DNA from: Chitinophagales bacterium
GTDB taxonomy: Bacteria; Bacteroidota; Bacteroidia; Chitinophagales; Saprospiraceae
DNA length: 53,385 nucleotides
Assembly (NCBI GenBank): GCA_013298955.1
Contig: JAAFJT010000024.1
Span: forward strand, 1 to 53,385
Direction: 5' to 3'
A program made the position numbers and the translations under genes. Below are positions 8,233 through 15,864 of this stretch, piece by piece. How positions within the stretch are numbered: position 1 is the first letter of the stretch; each line of letters begins with the position of its first letter. The notes under the pieces were generated by a model. The model did no database searches. It was not told the DNA's origin and saw only the letters and a program-made list of their open reading frames with translations.

Positions 8233-9033
8233 ATGGTTTTACTGATTGTCTGTACACTCACTTTTGTAATTCATTTTATTGGAACAATGTCCTATTGTCT
8301 CCGAATTGTCAACGTTCAAACCCATAAAAGTGCCATCACTTGGTCTCTTTTCAATTTTTTAATGGTGGGTTCCAGAATGGCTATCACTTTGCAAGCACCA
8401 TTATTAGCTAAATACGTTGAAAATCGGATTATTAATCAAGAAAGTTATGATATTGCTTTTTTTAGATATGTCATTATTGCATCCATGTTAGGGACGATGT
8501 TCGGCGGATTAGCAATTCCGACAGGGCAGCGCGTATTCACTCAAATCGTGGAAGTTTTATATAAACTTTTTTCTTTTCCAAAACTCATCCGCGCAGGTCT
8601 GCGCTGGAAAAATTGGAAAATCATTCAAAAACATGTTGCCATTCCCAAACAAGGCAATTTTCAAATGTTAACCCAATATCAAGATATTTCTTTGAAAATC
8701 ATGTTTTTACACATGATGAGTAATGCTTTTTTTACAGTAAGCGTCTTATCTTGCCTGCTTGCAGGCTATTTAAATCCTACGATTCGGGCAACCGCAGCAT
8801 CCCTCAATGGTTTCGTCAATGGAGCCGCGATTGTAATATTCATGGTTTTTGCCGATCCAGATATGGCAATTTTATCAGACCGCGTGATTGCGGGCGAGCA
8901 AACACAACAATATTTTAGAAAATATATGGTTTTTGTCGTTGTGAGTCGATTCATAGGAACCCTTTTAGCGCAATTCATGCTCCTACCGCTGGCTTATTTA
9001 ATCGCTTTTATTGCCAAAAATTGTATGTTTTAA
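8233..9033 (+). CDS. amj: Amj-family lipid II flippase
   Basis: A 266-residue integral membrane protein with about six hydrophobic segments. The N-terminal block LTFVIHFIGTMSYCLRIVNVQTHKSAITWSLFNFLMVGSRMA...QAPLLAKYV is the signature of the Amj family (formerly DUF2837), named in Bacillus as the alternate to MurJ. Amj flips undecaprenyl-linked peptidoglycan precursor across the inner membrane. The next gene follows after 29 nt and codes for a glucuronyl C5-epimerase-like protein, so the two are probably cotranscribed. That pairing suggests that this copy may serve a lipid-linked sugar polymer other than, or besides, peptidoglycan (inference). The family call is good, the substrate inferred. 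Confidence 0.82.
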   Translation: MVLLIVCTLTFVIHFIGTMSYCLRIVNVQTHKSAITWSLFNFLMVGSRMAITLQAPLLAKYVENRIINQESYDIAFFRYVIIASMLGTMFGGLAIPTGQRVFTQIVEVLYKLFSFPKLIRAGLRWKNWKIIQKHVAIPKQGNFQMLTQYQDISLKIMFLHMMSNAFFTVSVLSCLLAGYLNPTIRATAASLNGFVNGAAIVIFMVFADPDMAILSDRVIAGEQTQQYFRKYMVFVVVSRFIGTLLAQFMLLPLAYLIAFIAKNCMF

Positions 9034-9062
9034 ATTTTCAAAACATTGATTACCAATTGATT

Positions 9063-10106
9063 ATGATACAAAAAGATATATACTATTATACGACAACCAT
9101 TTCCATCAAAATTCAAGCGGGCTTGCGGCATGGATTGGATAAAATGGGTTTATTAAAACAATATCAAAAAAAACAATCTAAATTGTTTTCGCAATGGCAT
9201 CAAACGCCTTGTGCGCCCATTGATTGGGATACGAGTTATGTCAGTTACGCTTATTTTAAAAATTTAGAGACTTATCAACAGCATCTTTTTTTCGACACAG
9301 AGGGAGTGGCGCAAACCCGAAATGACCTCAACCGAGATTATAGCCCCTTAATTGCGGCGCATTATGGTTTGGTTTGTTACAACGATTATGTTTGGAATCA
9401 AAACCAAGCCGCTTTAAAACCATTTTGGATTCAAGTCAAGCATTTACAAAAGATTAGTAATCAAGATGATACCTATATTTATTATTTTTACAATAAAAAT
9501 ATTCCTCATTTAAATATTCAACCGCCTTGGTATGCGGGTATCACGCAAGGCATCATTGGTTCGCTATTTTTGCGGGCATACGCCTTGACCAAAGACCCAA
9601 TTTATGCGCAACAAGCGGAGAAAATTTTAAATGCGATGTTCAAAAATCTATCCGAAGGCGGCACTTACACGAAAACGCCCACAGGCGATGAATGGATTGA
9701 AGAATATCCATCTATCACGCATCCCAATTTTGTGTTGAATGGATTATTATTTTCTATCATTGGTTTGCATGAATACCTGCAAATGGTAGGGCATCATCCT
9801 CTTTTTGCAGAAAAGTTGCCTATTTTGGAAGCCAGTTTATTTAAAAATTTGCATTTATATCGTTTTGGACATTTATGGCGGTACAGTTTGGGGATTTTAT
9901 CATTTGGCAATATCGAATATCGTGGTTTATTCGTATGTTTGTGGCTGCATTTATTTCGTTTGACGGGCAAATCAGGGTATCAAAATCTTGCTCAATTGTT
10001 TGAAAAAGGCGTTTCTTGGGCAGCTTTCAATCGATTTTATCGCTTATCGGATTGTGAACAAAAAGTACATTTTTTTTATCATCCCAATAACAATAAAGCT
10101 ACATAA
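9063..10106 (+). CDS. D-glucuronyl C5-epimerase C-terminal domain protein
   Basis: A 347-residue protein. From about residue 150 it carries the glucuronyl C5-epimerase C-terminal signature: IQPPWYAGITQGIIGSLFLRAYALT, then a GGTYTKTPTGDEWIEEYP segment and VLNGLLFSIIGLHEYL. The fold is an alpha/alpha barrel; heparan-sulfate and alginate-type C5-epimerases convert glucuronic to iduronic acid units. No signal peptide is visible, so it may act on lipid-linked or nucleotide-linked precursors inside the cell (inference). I start at the ATG of 9063 (MIQKD), since the frame upstream overlaps amj. It forms a two-gene unit with the Amj flippase. The polysaccharide substrate cannot be told from sequence. 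Confidence 0.78.
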   Translation: MIQKDIYYYTTTISIKIQAGLRHGLDKMGLLKQYQKKQSKLFSQWHQTPCAPIDWDTSYVSYAYFKNLETYQQHLFFDTEGVAQTRNDLNRDYSPLIAAHYGLVCYNDYVWNQNQAALKPFWIQVKHLQKISNQDDTYIYYFYNKNIPHLNIQPPWYAGITQGIIGSLFLRAYALTKDPIYAQQAEKILNAMFKNLSEGGTYTKTPTGDEWIEEYPSITHPNFVLNGLLFSIIGLHEYLQMVGHHPLFAEKLPILEASLFKNLHLYRFGHLWRYSLGILSFGNIEYRGLFVCLWLHLFRLTGKSGYQNLAQLFEKGVSWAAFNRFYRLSDCEQKVHFFYHPNNNKAT

Positions 10107-10211
10107 TTTTTATTTTAATTATGTAATTCGTTAAAAATCAATTTTTTTTAAATTACGAACCCATTCGTTTGCTAAGTAAATTAGGTATTTATATGATTTT
10201 TTTCAAAAAAA

Positions 10212-10243
10212 TTTGCAAATTTCAAACGGAAAGCATACATTTG
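10212..10243 (+). promoter_or_regulatory. consensus Bacteroidota promoter of the esterase gene
   Basis: TTTG (10212-10215), a 20-nt spacer and TACATTTG (10236-10243) match the TTTG / TAnnTTTG consensus exactly. It lies about 75 nt before the ATG at 10319. Confidence 0.8.
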
Positions 10244-10318
10244 ACCTTGGATTCGTTATAAAACGAGATTTGGAAGACAAGCAAACTTGAACCAACATCT
10301 AAAAACAAGCGCAAAAAG

Positions 10319-11452
10319 ATGGGCACTACACAACAGCAGCCACCTCAAAAGGAACAGGAGCCTACTCAAACCTTAACCTTAGAATTGAAAACGCCATCGG
10401 ATAGTGATACCGAGCTGCGTCCGATATTCATCACGGGCAATTTTAATGGTTGGAGTACTTCGGATGAGCGTTTCAAGATGCAAAAAATAAGTAAAGGACA
10501 TTTCATATTTTCTTTTCCAAAAGATGTAACGTTGCCACAACCCCTTGAATACAAGTATGTTAGGGGCGATTGGGAGCATCAAGAATTGGATGTTTTAGGC
10601 GAAATGATTGTGAATCGAGTCATTACATCGCCACAGCAAATGCGTATCGTATCCGATGTCGTATTGCGGTGGATGAGTTATGGGCTTTCGTTTACACCTC
10701 AGTTTTTGCCTAAAAAACAATTGATTTCGGATGCTTTTTTCATACCGAGTTTGGGTAAATATCGCCGCGTGCGGGTTTTGTTGCCACATGATTATCAACA
10801 ACAAGCAACCAAATATTATCCTGTTTTGTATTTAAATGACGGACAAAATTTGGCAGATGCGCGTTCAGCCTATGGTAATTGGGCGATTGACCAGAAAATG
10901 GCAGTGTTATCCGAGCAAAATAAGTTGGATTTTATTGTCGTGATGATAGAACACGGCGGCATGGATAGGATTCGGGAATACACGCCAACTGATGAACAAG
11001 GTAAAAATTATATGCGTTTTTTAGTCGAAGTATTAAAACCACATATGGATAAATCGTTCAGAACCAAGTCCGCACCTGCTTTTACAGGTATTGGCGGTTC
11101 TTCTTTGGGTGGTTTGATTTCGCTTTATACAGGGTTACAATATCCGACCATTTTTGGTCGATGGATGGTTTTTTCGCCGTCTTTGTGGGTGATGAATGGG
11201 GCGAATCTTCATTTGCCAATGTATGAAACGATGGATTCGATTCGAGTTTACTTGTATGGAGGCGGTCAAGAAGGGGCAAATATGCTTCCAAACCTGCGTC
11301 GAGCGAAAAAACAATTGGAAAATCAAGATTTTAAAAACAAAAAGTTTAAAATAAATTTATCCATAGACCCCAAAGGGCAACACACCGAAACGCGGTGGGG
11401 ACAAGAATTTACAAAAGCAGTCGAATGGTTATTTCAAACCACTCCTGTTTAA
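10319..11452 (+). CDS. esterase D/Fes-like alpha/beta hydrolase with N-terminal CBM48-like domain
   Basis: A 377-residue protein. Residues about 18-115 form an AMPK/isoamylase-type carbohydrate-binding domain (PIFITGNFNGWSTSDERFKM...YKYVRGDWEHQE). Residues about 135-375 are an esterase_D (PF00756) hydrolase. The nucleophile is Ser262 in GGSSLGG and the catalytic histidine is probably His355 (KGQHTETRW). This architecture is seen in enterochelin esterase-like and feruloyl/acetyl xylan esterase-like proteins of Bacteroidota. No signal peptide is present, so it is probably cytoplasmic. The substrate is unknown; a sugar or siderophore ester is possible. It is a single gene with its own consensus promoter. 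Confidence 0.85.
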   Translation: MGTTQQQPPQKEQEPTQTLTLELKTPSDSDTELRPIFITGNFNGWSTSDERFKMQKISKGHFIFSFPKDVTLPQPLEYKYVRGDWEHQELDVLGEMIVNRVITSPQQMRIVSDVVLRWMSYGLSFTPQFLPKKQLISDAFFIPSLGKYRRVRVLLPHDYQQQATKYYPVLYLNDGQNLADARSAYGNWAIDQKMAVLSEQNKLDFIVVMIEHGGMDRIREYTPTDEQGKNYMRFLVEVLKPHMDKSFRTKSAPAFTGIGGSSLGGLISLYTGLQYPTIFGRWMVFSPSLWVMNGANLHLPMYETMDSIRVYLYGGGQEGANMLPNLRRAKKQLENQDFKNKKFKINLSIDPKGQHTETRWGQEFTKAVEWLFQTTPV

Positions 11453-11676
11453 CGAAGAGATTACCTTTAATTTTAGTTTAATATACACCATTTTTTTAAA
11501 TGGCTGTAAGGCGTTTTAGGTGGGAAAGTGAGTAATATGCTTACATTTGCCCTGCCAAGCGTTTTATGGCTTTTTTTTTGCCAACCCCTAAATCAAATTA
11601 AAAAAATATAATTATTTAAATCCTTTACAATTAACAGCTTCCAAAAAAAAACTTTTTTTGGAGAAGATACGAGAAA

Positions 11677-13170
11677 ATGAAAATAAACTTCGTCGCACGC
11701 CTCAACGATAGTCCTTTGGTCATCGTGCCGATATTTAAAAATGCTGCCACCTTAGCTCTTTTGGATCGTTTAGCGGTTGATTTTAAACAAACCCCCTTTC
11801 TTTTAAGAAGAGATTTTAAAGCAGAGGCGAAAGAATGCCTTCTTTTGTATCCCGAACAGGGCAGTGACCGCAAGGTTTTTCTACTCGGTTTAGGGGCGGA
11901 GCCGTCTTTGGGAGACGTTTTGGCTATTTTTCGGTATTTTGCTTTTACGCAAAGGGCGCGTTTGACACAAGATGTTGTTTTAGATTGGCGGGTATCCACG
12001 ATTGGTGCGACTTCAACGACTTATTTGACGGCGGCTGTGAACGGACTTTGTTTAGGCGGGTATCAAGTCGGCGTTCATAAAGCGGATAGCCTGTTTAATA
12101 TTCATCCGTTCAAAAATGCAAGTGCAATGCTTACAATTTGCGCACAACATCCTTATTTACAGTTAGTTGCGCAAAAAGGAGTGGAAACGGCGGAGGCGCA
12201 AATGCGCTTAATGGATTTGGTCAATGCGCCTTCTAATTTCAAACAACCGCGTGTATTAGGCGAGTGGGCAGAGGCTTCCGGCAAACAATTTGGTTATAAA
12301 ACGACGATTTTTGATAAAAAAAAGTGTATCGAAAAGGGGCTTCATGCCTTGCTTTCGGTCAATCAAGGCAGTCCTGAAGAACCCCGTTTTATCATTATGG
12401 AGTATCTTCCAACTGGAATAACCAACAAAAAGTTGACTAAAATTGGACTCGTAGGCAAAGGCGTGACCTTTGACACGGGTGGCATCAGCATCAAATCTTC
12501 GACGAATATGCATAAAATGAAGTCGGATATGGGCGGTGCGGCGGCGGTTTTGGGGACGATAGAGTTGGCGGCACGGTTGCAATTGCCTGTTCACCTCATC
12601 GGTATCATTCCGAGTACCGAAAATATGGTGGATGGAAAGGCAACAAAACCGGGTGATGTGGTGGGTTCGTATCTCGGCAAGACGATTGAAGTGATTGATA
12701 CGGATGCGGAAGGGCGCATTATTTTGGCAGATGGCTTGTCCTATATGGTTAAAAATTATAATCCTGATACGTTGATAGATTTGGCGACTTTGACAGGTTC
12801 CGTAATTGGCACTTTGGGCTATCATTGCGCGGGTTTGTTTACAAATGACGATGCATTGGCGGCGCGATTGACGTTGGCGGGCGAGTTGACAGGCGAAAAA
12901 GTATGGCGATTGCCGCTTTGGGATGCCTATGCGGAAGATTTGAAATCAGATATAGCGGATTTGAGCAATTTTAGTGGGAAACCAATGGCTGGAGCGATTA
13001 GTGCAGCGAAATTTTTAGAAGTTTTCACGGATAGACACCCGCATTGGGCGCATTTGGATATTGCGGGCATGGCGTTTTCTGCCACCGAATTATCACCACA
13101 ACAAAGTGCGACTGCTTATGGGATTCGACTTTTAACGGCATATATTGAATTGATTATCAATGATTTATAG
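11677..13170 (+). CDS. pepA: M17-family leucyl aminopeptidase
   Basis: A 497-residue cytosolic aminopeptidase of normal family length. The N-terminal macro-like domain covers about 1-165 and the catalytic domain the remainder. The two-metal site residues are all present: Lys261 and Asp266 (GKGVTFDTGG), Lys273, Asp284 (MKSDMGG), Asp343 and Glu345, plus catalytic Arg347. The usual NTDAEGRL signature reads DTDAEGRI, so the first Asn is Asp, which is not a metal ligand. The enzyme removes N-terminal residues from peptides and is a hexamer in characterised relatives. A 23-nt hairpin (TCCAAAAAAA and complement, 11640-11662) lies just before the start. The last 12 codons are copied in the tandem duplication downstream. 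Confidence 0.95.
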   Translation: MKINFVARLNDSPLVIVPIFKNAATLALLDRLAVDFKQTPFLLRRDFKAEAKECLLLYPEQGSDRKVFLLGLGAEPSLGDVLAIFRYFAFTQRARLTQDVVLDWRVSTIGATSTTYLTAAVNGLCLGGYQVGVHKADSLFNIHPFKNASAMLTICAQHPYLQLVAQKGVETAEAQMRLMDLVNAPSNFKQPRVLGEWAEASGKQFGYKTTIFDKKKCIEKGLHALLSVNQGSPEEPRFIIMEYLPTGITNKKLTKIGLVGKGVTFDTGGISIKSSTNMHKMKSDMGGAAAVLGTIELAARLQLPVHLIGIIPSTENMVDGKATKPGDVVGSYLGKTIEVIDTDAEGRIILADGLSYMVKNYNPDTLIDLATLTGSVIGTLGYHCAGLFTNDDALAARLTLAGELTGEKVWRLPLWDAYAEDLKSDIADLSNFSGKPMAGAISAAKFLEVFTDRHPHWAHLDIAGMAFSATELSPQQSATAYGIRLLTAYIELIINDL

Positions 13171-13387
13171 ATATAGCAGTAGTTTCTACTTTGGAATTTT
13201 TTTGAAATAGGATGCTAATGATTTCAGCGATTGAAAGGATGTTTTCGGTCGAAAAACGCCAACGGCATATATTGAATTGATTATCAATGATTTATAGATA
13301 TAGCAGTAGTTTCTACTTTGGAATTTTTTTGAAATAGGATGCTAATGATTTCAGCGATTGAAAGGATGTTTTCGGTCGAAAAACGCC
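13134..13387. repeat. 127-bp tandem duplication that includes the 3' end of pepA
   Basis: The unit 13134-13260 is repeated at 13261-13387 with a period of 127 bp and almost no differences. The first copy starts inside pepA (codons for the last 12 residues and the stop) and runs into the intergenic element, so the second copy holds a silent duplicate of the gene's tail. A further 65-bp duplication (13357-13421 and 13422-13486) follows. The high identity suggests recent events. Confidence 0.92.
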
Positions 13388-13504
13388 AGTGAGTACTCCA
13401 AATATCCTTGCAATCCTTCAAATTGAAAGGATGTTTTCGGTCGAAAAACGCCAATGAGTACTCCAAATATCCTTGCAATCCTTCAAATCATCAGCATCCT
13501 ATTT
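13331..13504. repeat. TAGGATGCT palindromic element
   Basis: The left end is GAAATAGGATGCTAATGATT (13331-13350) and the right end AATCATCAGCATCCTATTTC (about 13485-13504), inverted copies. The interior has paired segments GAAAGGATGTTTTCGG and CCTTGCAATCCTTC, duplicated by the 65-bp event. The same type of end is found at about 165-180/255-270 and at 28997-29115. Confidence 0.85.
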
Positions 13505-13564
13505 CAACAATTTTCCAATTAAAATTGAAATATTTTTACAAAAAATGTGTTTTTTAAGCAAAAT

Positions 13565-13612
13565 ATGTAAAAATGATGCAATATTCATATGAATAAATAT
13601 TCATTTTTACAT
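13565..13612. repeat. 48-bp palindrome upstream of the sulfate assimilation promoter
   Basis: ATGTAAAAATGA (13565-13576) pairs with the complement ending at 13612, and an inner pair ATTCATATGAAT is self-complementary. It lies about 120 bp before the -33 box of the cys promoter. It could be a far-upstream operator or simply an AT-rich hairpin; the sequence alone does not decide. Confidence 0.45.
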
Positions 13613-13730
13613 TTGATGGACATTACAAAATACATATAAAATGCGTTTTATGATTAAAAAATAAAATAAAAAATGGTTTAATCGTTTAAAAAAGTATTTT
13701 GTATTGATTTTTCATTATTTAAAAATAGCT

Positions 13731-13762
13731 ATTGTACAATTCAAAGATTGCATATAGCTTTG
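13731..13762 (+). promoter_or_regulatory. promoter of the sulfate assimilation locus
   Basis: ATTG (13731-13734), a 20-nt spacer and TAGCTTTG (13755-13762) fit the TTTG / TAnnTTTG consensus with one mismatch in the -33 box. Transcription would start near 13768, about 20 nt before the riboswitch, so riboswitch and leader peptide are both in the 5' UTR. Confidence 0.75.
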
Positions 13763-13787
13763 CACCATCAATTTTTAAATCAAAAAT

Positions 13788-13892
13788 TGTTTTTATACAG
13801 AGACGCGGAGAGATAGGCTCATAGAAGCGTCGGCAACCGTTGTAAATCAATAAGGTGCCAAATCCAGCTATATTTTTAGCAATATAAAAACA
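13788..13892 (+). promoter_or_regulatory. SAM-I (S-box) type riboswitch
   Basis: The conserved S-box blocks appear in order: AGAGACGCGGAGAGA, then GGCTCATAGAAGCG, CGGCAACC, a variable stem-loop, AAGGTGCCAAATCCAGC. A closing helix can form between TGTTTTTATA (13788-13797) and TATAAAAACA (13883-13892), 10 pairs. SAM-I riboswitches bind S-adenosylmethionine and switch off sulfur and methionine genes. Only 9 nt separate the closing helix from the leader peptide ATG at 13902, so SAM binding could block translation of the leader or act through its structure. The exact expression platform is not clear to me. Confidence 0.85.
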
Positions 13893-13901
13893 TCAATCGT
13901 C

Positions 13902-14009
13902 ATGCAAGCAACCATTTTTAACAGCGCGTTTTTCGCTCCCAAATCTGCCTCTACTTCAAACTTGATTTCTCCAGTCAAGGTTCGTTGCTGTTGCTGCTGT
14001 TGTTGTTAA
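13902..14009 (+). CDS. poly-cysteine leader peptide of the sulfate assimilation locus
   Basis: A 35-codon frame between the riboswitch and cysH. It starts MQATIFNSAFFAPKSAS and ends VKVRCCCCCCC followed by TAA: seven cysteine codons in a row (TGC, TGT, TGC, TGC, TGT, TGT, TGT) directly before the stop. A run of codons for the end product of the pathway is the classic mark of a leader peptide whose ribosome stalls when the charged tRNA is scarce. Poly-Cys short frames act as cysteine-responsive attenuators in mycobacteria; here the phylum and the combination with a SAM riboswitch are different. The mixed use of TGC and TGT argues against a simple trinucleotide repeat. The N-terminal part has no recognised domain and its small-residue/aromatic composition is unexplained. 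Confidence 0.85.
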   Translation: MQATIFNSAFFAPKSASTSNLISPVKVRCCCCCCC

Positions 14010-14041
14010 TTCCAAATTTTAGAACTCAGATTAAGATAGTC

Positions 14042-14115
14042 TAATTGGTAATGCACTTACCAATAATGCCTTGTATCATCCTGTATTCTAAACACAAATC
14101 ATTGTTTTCCAATTA
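14042..14115 (+). promoter_or_regulatory. possible switching hairpin between the leader peptide and cysH
   Basis: ATTGGTAA (14044-14051) and TTACCAAT (14057-14064) form an 8-bp local hairpin with a 5-nt loop. The 5' strand can instead pair with CCAATTA at 14109-14115 (TAATTGG, 14042-14048), close to the cysH start. The two structures exclude each other, as needed for ribosome-controlled attenuation. There is no U-run after the local hairpin, so control of cysH translation is more likely than termination (inference). Confidence 0.4.
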
Positions 14116-14139
14116 ATTACCCATTATTATCAAACAATT

Positions 14140-14865
14140 ATGTCTATTCAAGGGAACGCTGTCATGGCGTTAAAGGAGATTTTACAACCTTTATCTTTGT
14201 TGGAACGCTTGCATTATTTGGTGCAAACCTTTCAAGATGAAATCGTATTTTCGACCAGTTTTGGATTGGAAGACCAAGTGATAAGTCATTTGATTTTCAA
14301 AAATCAGTTGCCGATTCGCGTTTTTACGCTGGATACAGGTCGTCAATTTCAAGAAACGTATGACACTTGGCAGCGAACCCTTGATTTGTATCAAGGTAAA
14401 ATTGAGGTGTATTTTCCTGATAATCAAGCTATTACGCAATTAGTTCAACAACAAGGTGTGAATGGTTTTTACGAATCGGTTGAAAATAGACAGGCGTGTT
14501 GCGGCGTGCGCAAAGTGGAATTATTGAAACGTGCCTTATCCAAACAACGCATTTGGATAACAGGGATTCGGGCGGCGCAATCGGCAAATCGCAGTCAAAT
14601 GCCCTTTTTAGAGTGGGATGATTCGTTTCAATTGATAAAATTTCACCCTTTGATGGATTGGACATTTGAACAAGTAAAATCATATGTTCACGAACAAAAA
14701 ATTCCCTATAATCCATTGCATGATAAAGGTTTTGTATCGATTGGTTGTGCGCCGTGTACGCGAGCGATTGAAGCAGGCGAAGATTTTAGAGCAGGTCGCT
14801 GGTGGTGGGAAATGGATGCTAAAAAAGAATGTGGATTACACATCGTTCCGAAAAAACAATTTTAA
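14140..14865 (+). CDS. cysH: assimilatory adenylylsulfate (APS) reductase
   Basis: A 241-residue reductase of the PAPS/APS reductase family. It has the P-loop-like FSTSFGLEDQV (about 37-47), TLDTGRQF, and the catalytic ECGLH with Cys231. Two cysteine pairs, Cys120-Cys121 (ACCGVRK) and Cys203/Cys206 (GCAPC), would hold a [4Fe-4S] cluster; this is the mark of enzymes that use APS directly rather than PAPS. This agrees with the absence of an APS kinase domain on CysN and of a cysC gene nearby. The product is sulfite, which passes to CysJI. It is the first structural gene after the riboswitch and the poly-Cys leader, 130 nt after the leader's stop. The ATG at 14164 is an alternative start. Confidence 0.95.
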   Translation: MSIQGNAVMALKEILQPLSLLERLHYLVQTFQDEIVFSTSFGLEDQVISHLIFKNQLPIRVFTLDTGRQFQETYDTWQRTLDLYQGKIEVYFPDNQAITQLVQQQGVNGFYESVENRQACCGVRKVELLKRALSKQRIWITGIRAAQSANRSQMPFLEWDDSFQLIKFHPLMDWTFEQVKSYVHEQKIPYNPLHDKGFVSIGCAPCTRAIEAGEDFRAGRWWWEMDAKKECGLHIVPKKQF

Positions 14866-14886
14866 ACAATTAAAAATCAAACAATT

Positions 14887-15804
14887 ATGAAAATTAATAA
14901 TAAATCATTCGATTATTTGGACGCTTTGGAAGCGGAAGCAATTTATATCTTGCGCGAAGTGGCGGGTCAATTTGAACGCCCTGCACTCTTGTTTTCGGGT
15001 GGAAAAGATTCGATTCTTTTGGTACATTTGGCATTGAAAGCGTTTCGTCCAGGCAAATTTCCGTTTCCTTTGGTGCATATTGATACGGGACACAATTTTG
15101 AAGAAGTATTGGCGTTCCGCGATTACTTAGCAAATACGATTGGTGAAAAACTCATCGTCCGCAAAGTGGAAGATTCCATTCAAAAACACCGTTTGCAAGA
15201 CCCAAAAGGGCGTTTTCCTTCTCGAAATGCCTTGCAAACTTATACTTTATTGGATACGATTGAGGAATTTGAGTTCGACGCTTGCATCGGCGGCGCGAGA
15301 CGGGATGAGGAAAAAGCCCGCGCCAAAGAACGTATTTTCAGTGTTAGGGACGCTTTTGGGCAATGGAATCCCAAAGCGCAACGCCCTGAATTGTGGCATA
15401 TTTTGAATGGACGATTGGATAAAGGTGAAAATATGCGCGTTTTTCCGATTTCTAATTGGACGGAGTTGGACGTTTGGAATTATATTCGCCGTGAAAACAT
15501 TATGATTCCGTCTATCTATCGCGCTCATTTGCGCGAATGTGTGCGCTTAGAATCGGGGCAATTATTGGCGGTTACGCCGCACATTCGCCTCGAACCGACC
15601 GATGAAATCGTGCAATTGCCAGTTCGTTTCCGCACGGTGGGCGATGCAACTTGTACGGCGGCGGTCGAAAGTTCGGCAACGACGTTGGAGGCGATTATCG
15701 AAGAAGTGATTCAAGCGCGGGTCAGCGAGCGCGGTATGACGCGTTTGGATGATAAACTTTCTGAAACCGCTATGGAAGACCGAAAAAAGAATGGCTATTT
15801 TTAA
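14887..15804 (+). CDS. cysD: sulfate adenylyltransferase subunit 2
   Basis: A 305-residue protein of full family length. The PP-loop SGGKDS is at about residues 37-42, followed by HIDTGHNFEEVLAFRD and the CIGGARRDEEKARAKER block that is typical of CysD. It transfers the adenylyl group of ATP to sulfate, driven by GTP hydrolysis in CysN. The gene starts 21 nt after cysH and 60 nt before cysN, so it belongs to one transcript. The C-terminus RLDDKLSETAMEDRKKNGYF is the conserved CysD tail. Confidence 0.97.
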   Translation: MKINNKSFDYLDALEAEAIYILREVAGQFERPALLFSGGKDSILLVHLALKAFRPGKFPFPLVHIDTGHNFEEVLAFRDYLANTIGEKLIVRKVEDSIQKHRLQDPKGRFPSRNALQTYTLLDTIEEFEFDACIGGARRDEEKARAKERIFSVRDAFGQWNPKAQRPELWHILNGRLDKGENMRVFPISNWTELDVWNYIRRENIMIPSIYRAHLRECVRLESGQLLAVTPHIRLEPTDEIVQLPVRFRTVGDATCTAAVESSATTLEAIIEEVIQARVSERGMTRLDDKLSETAMEDRKKNGYF

Positions 15805-15864
15805 TTATTTGTAAATCATTGATTCATAAATTTAAACATCATTTAAAAGCAAATAATTTAAAAA

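Noticed and set aside
12256-12825. 189-codon frame antisense to pepA
   Set aside because: A shadow of a strongly coding gene on the other strand, without family features.
13331-13504. Possible CRISPR or iteron array in the repeated AAGGATGTTTTCGG segments
   Set aside because: Only two or three copies, explained by one 127-bp and one 65-bp tandem duplication of a palindromic element.
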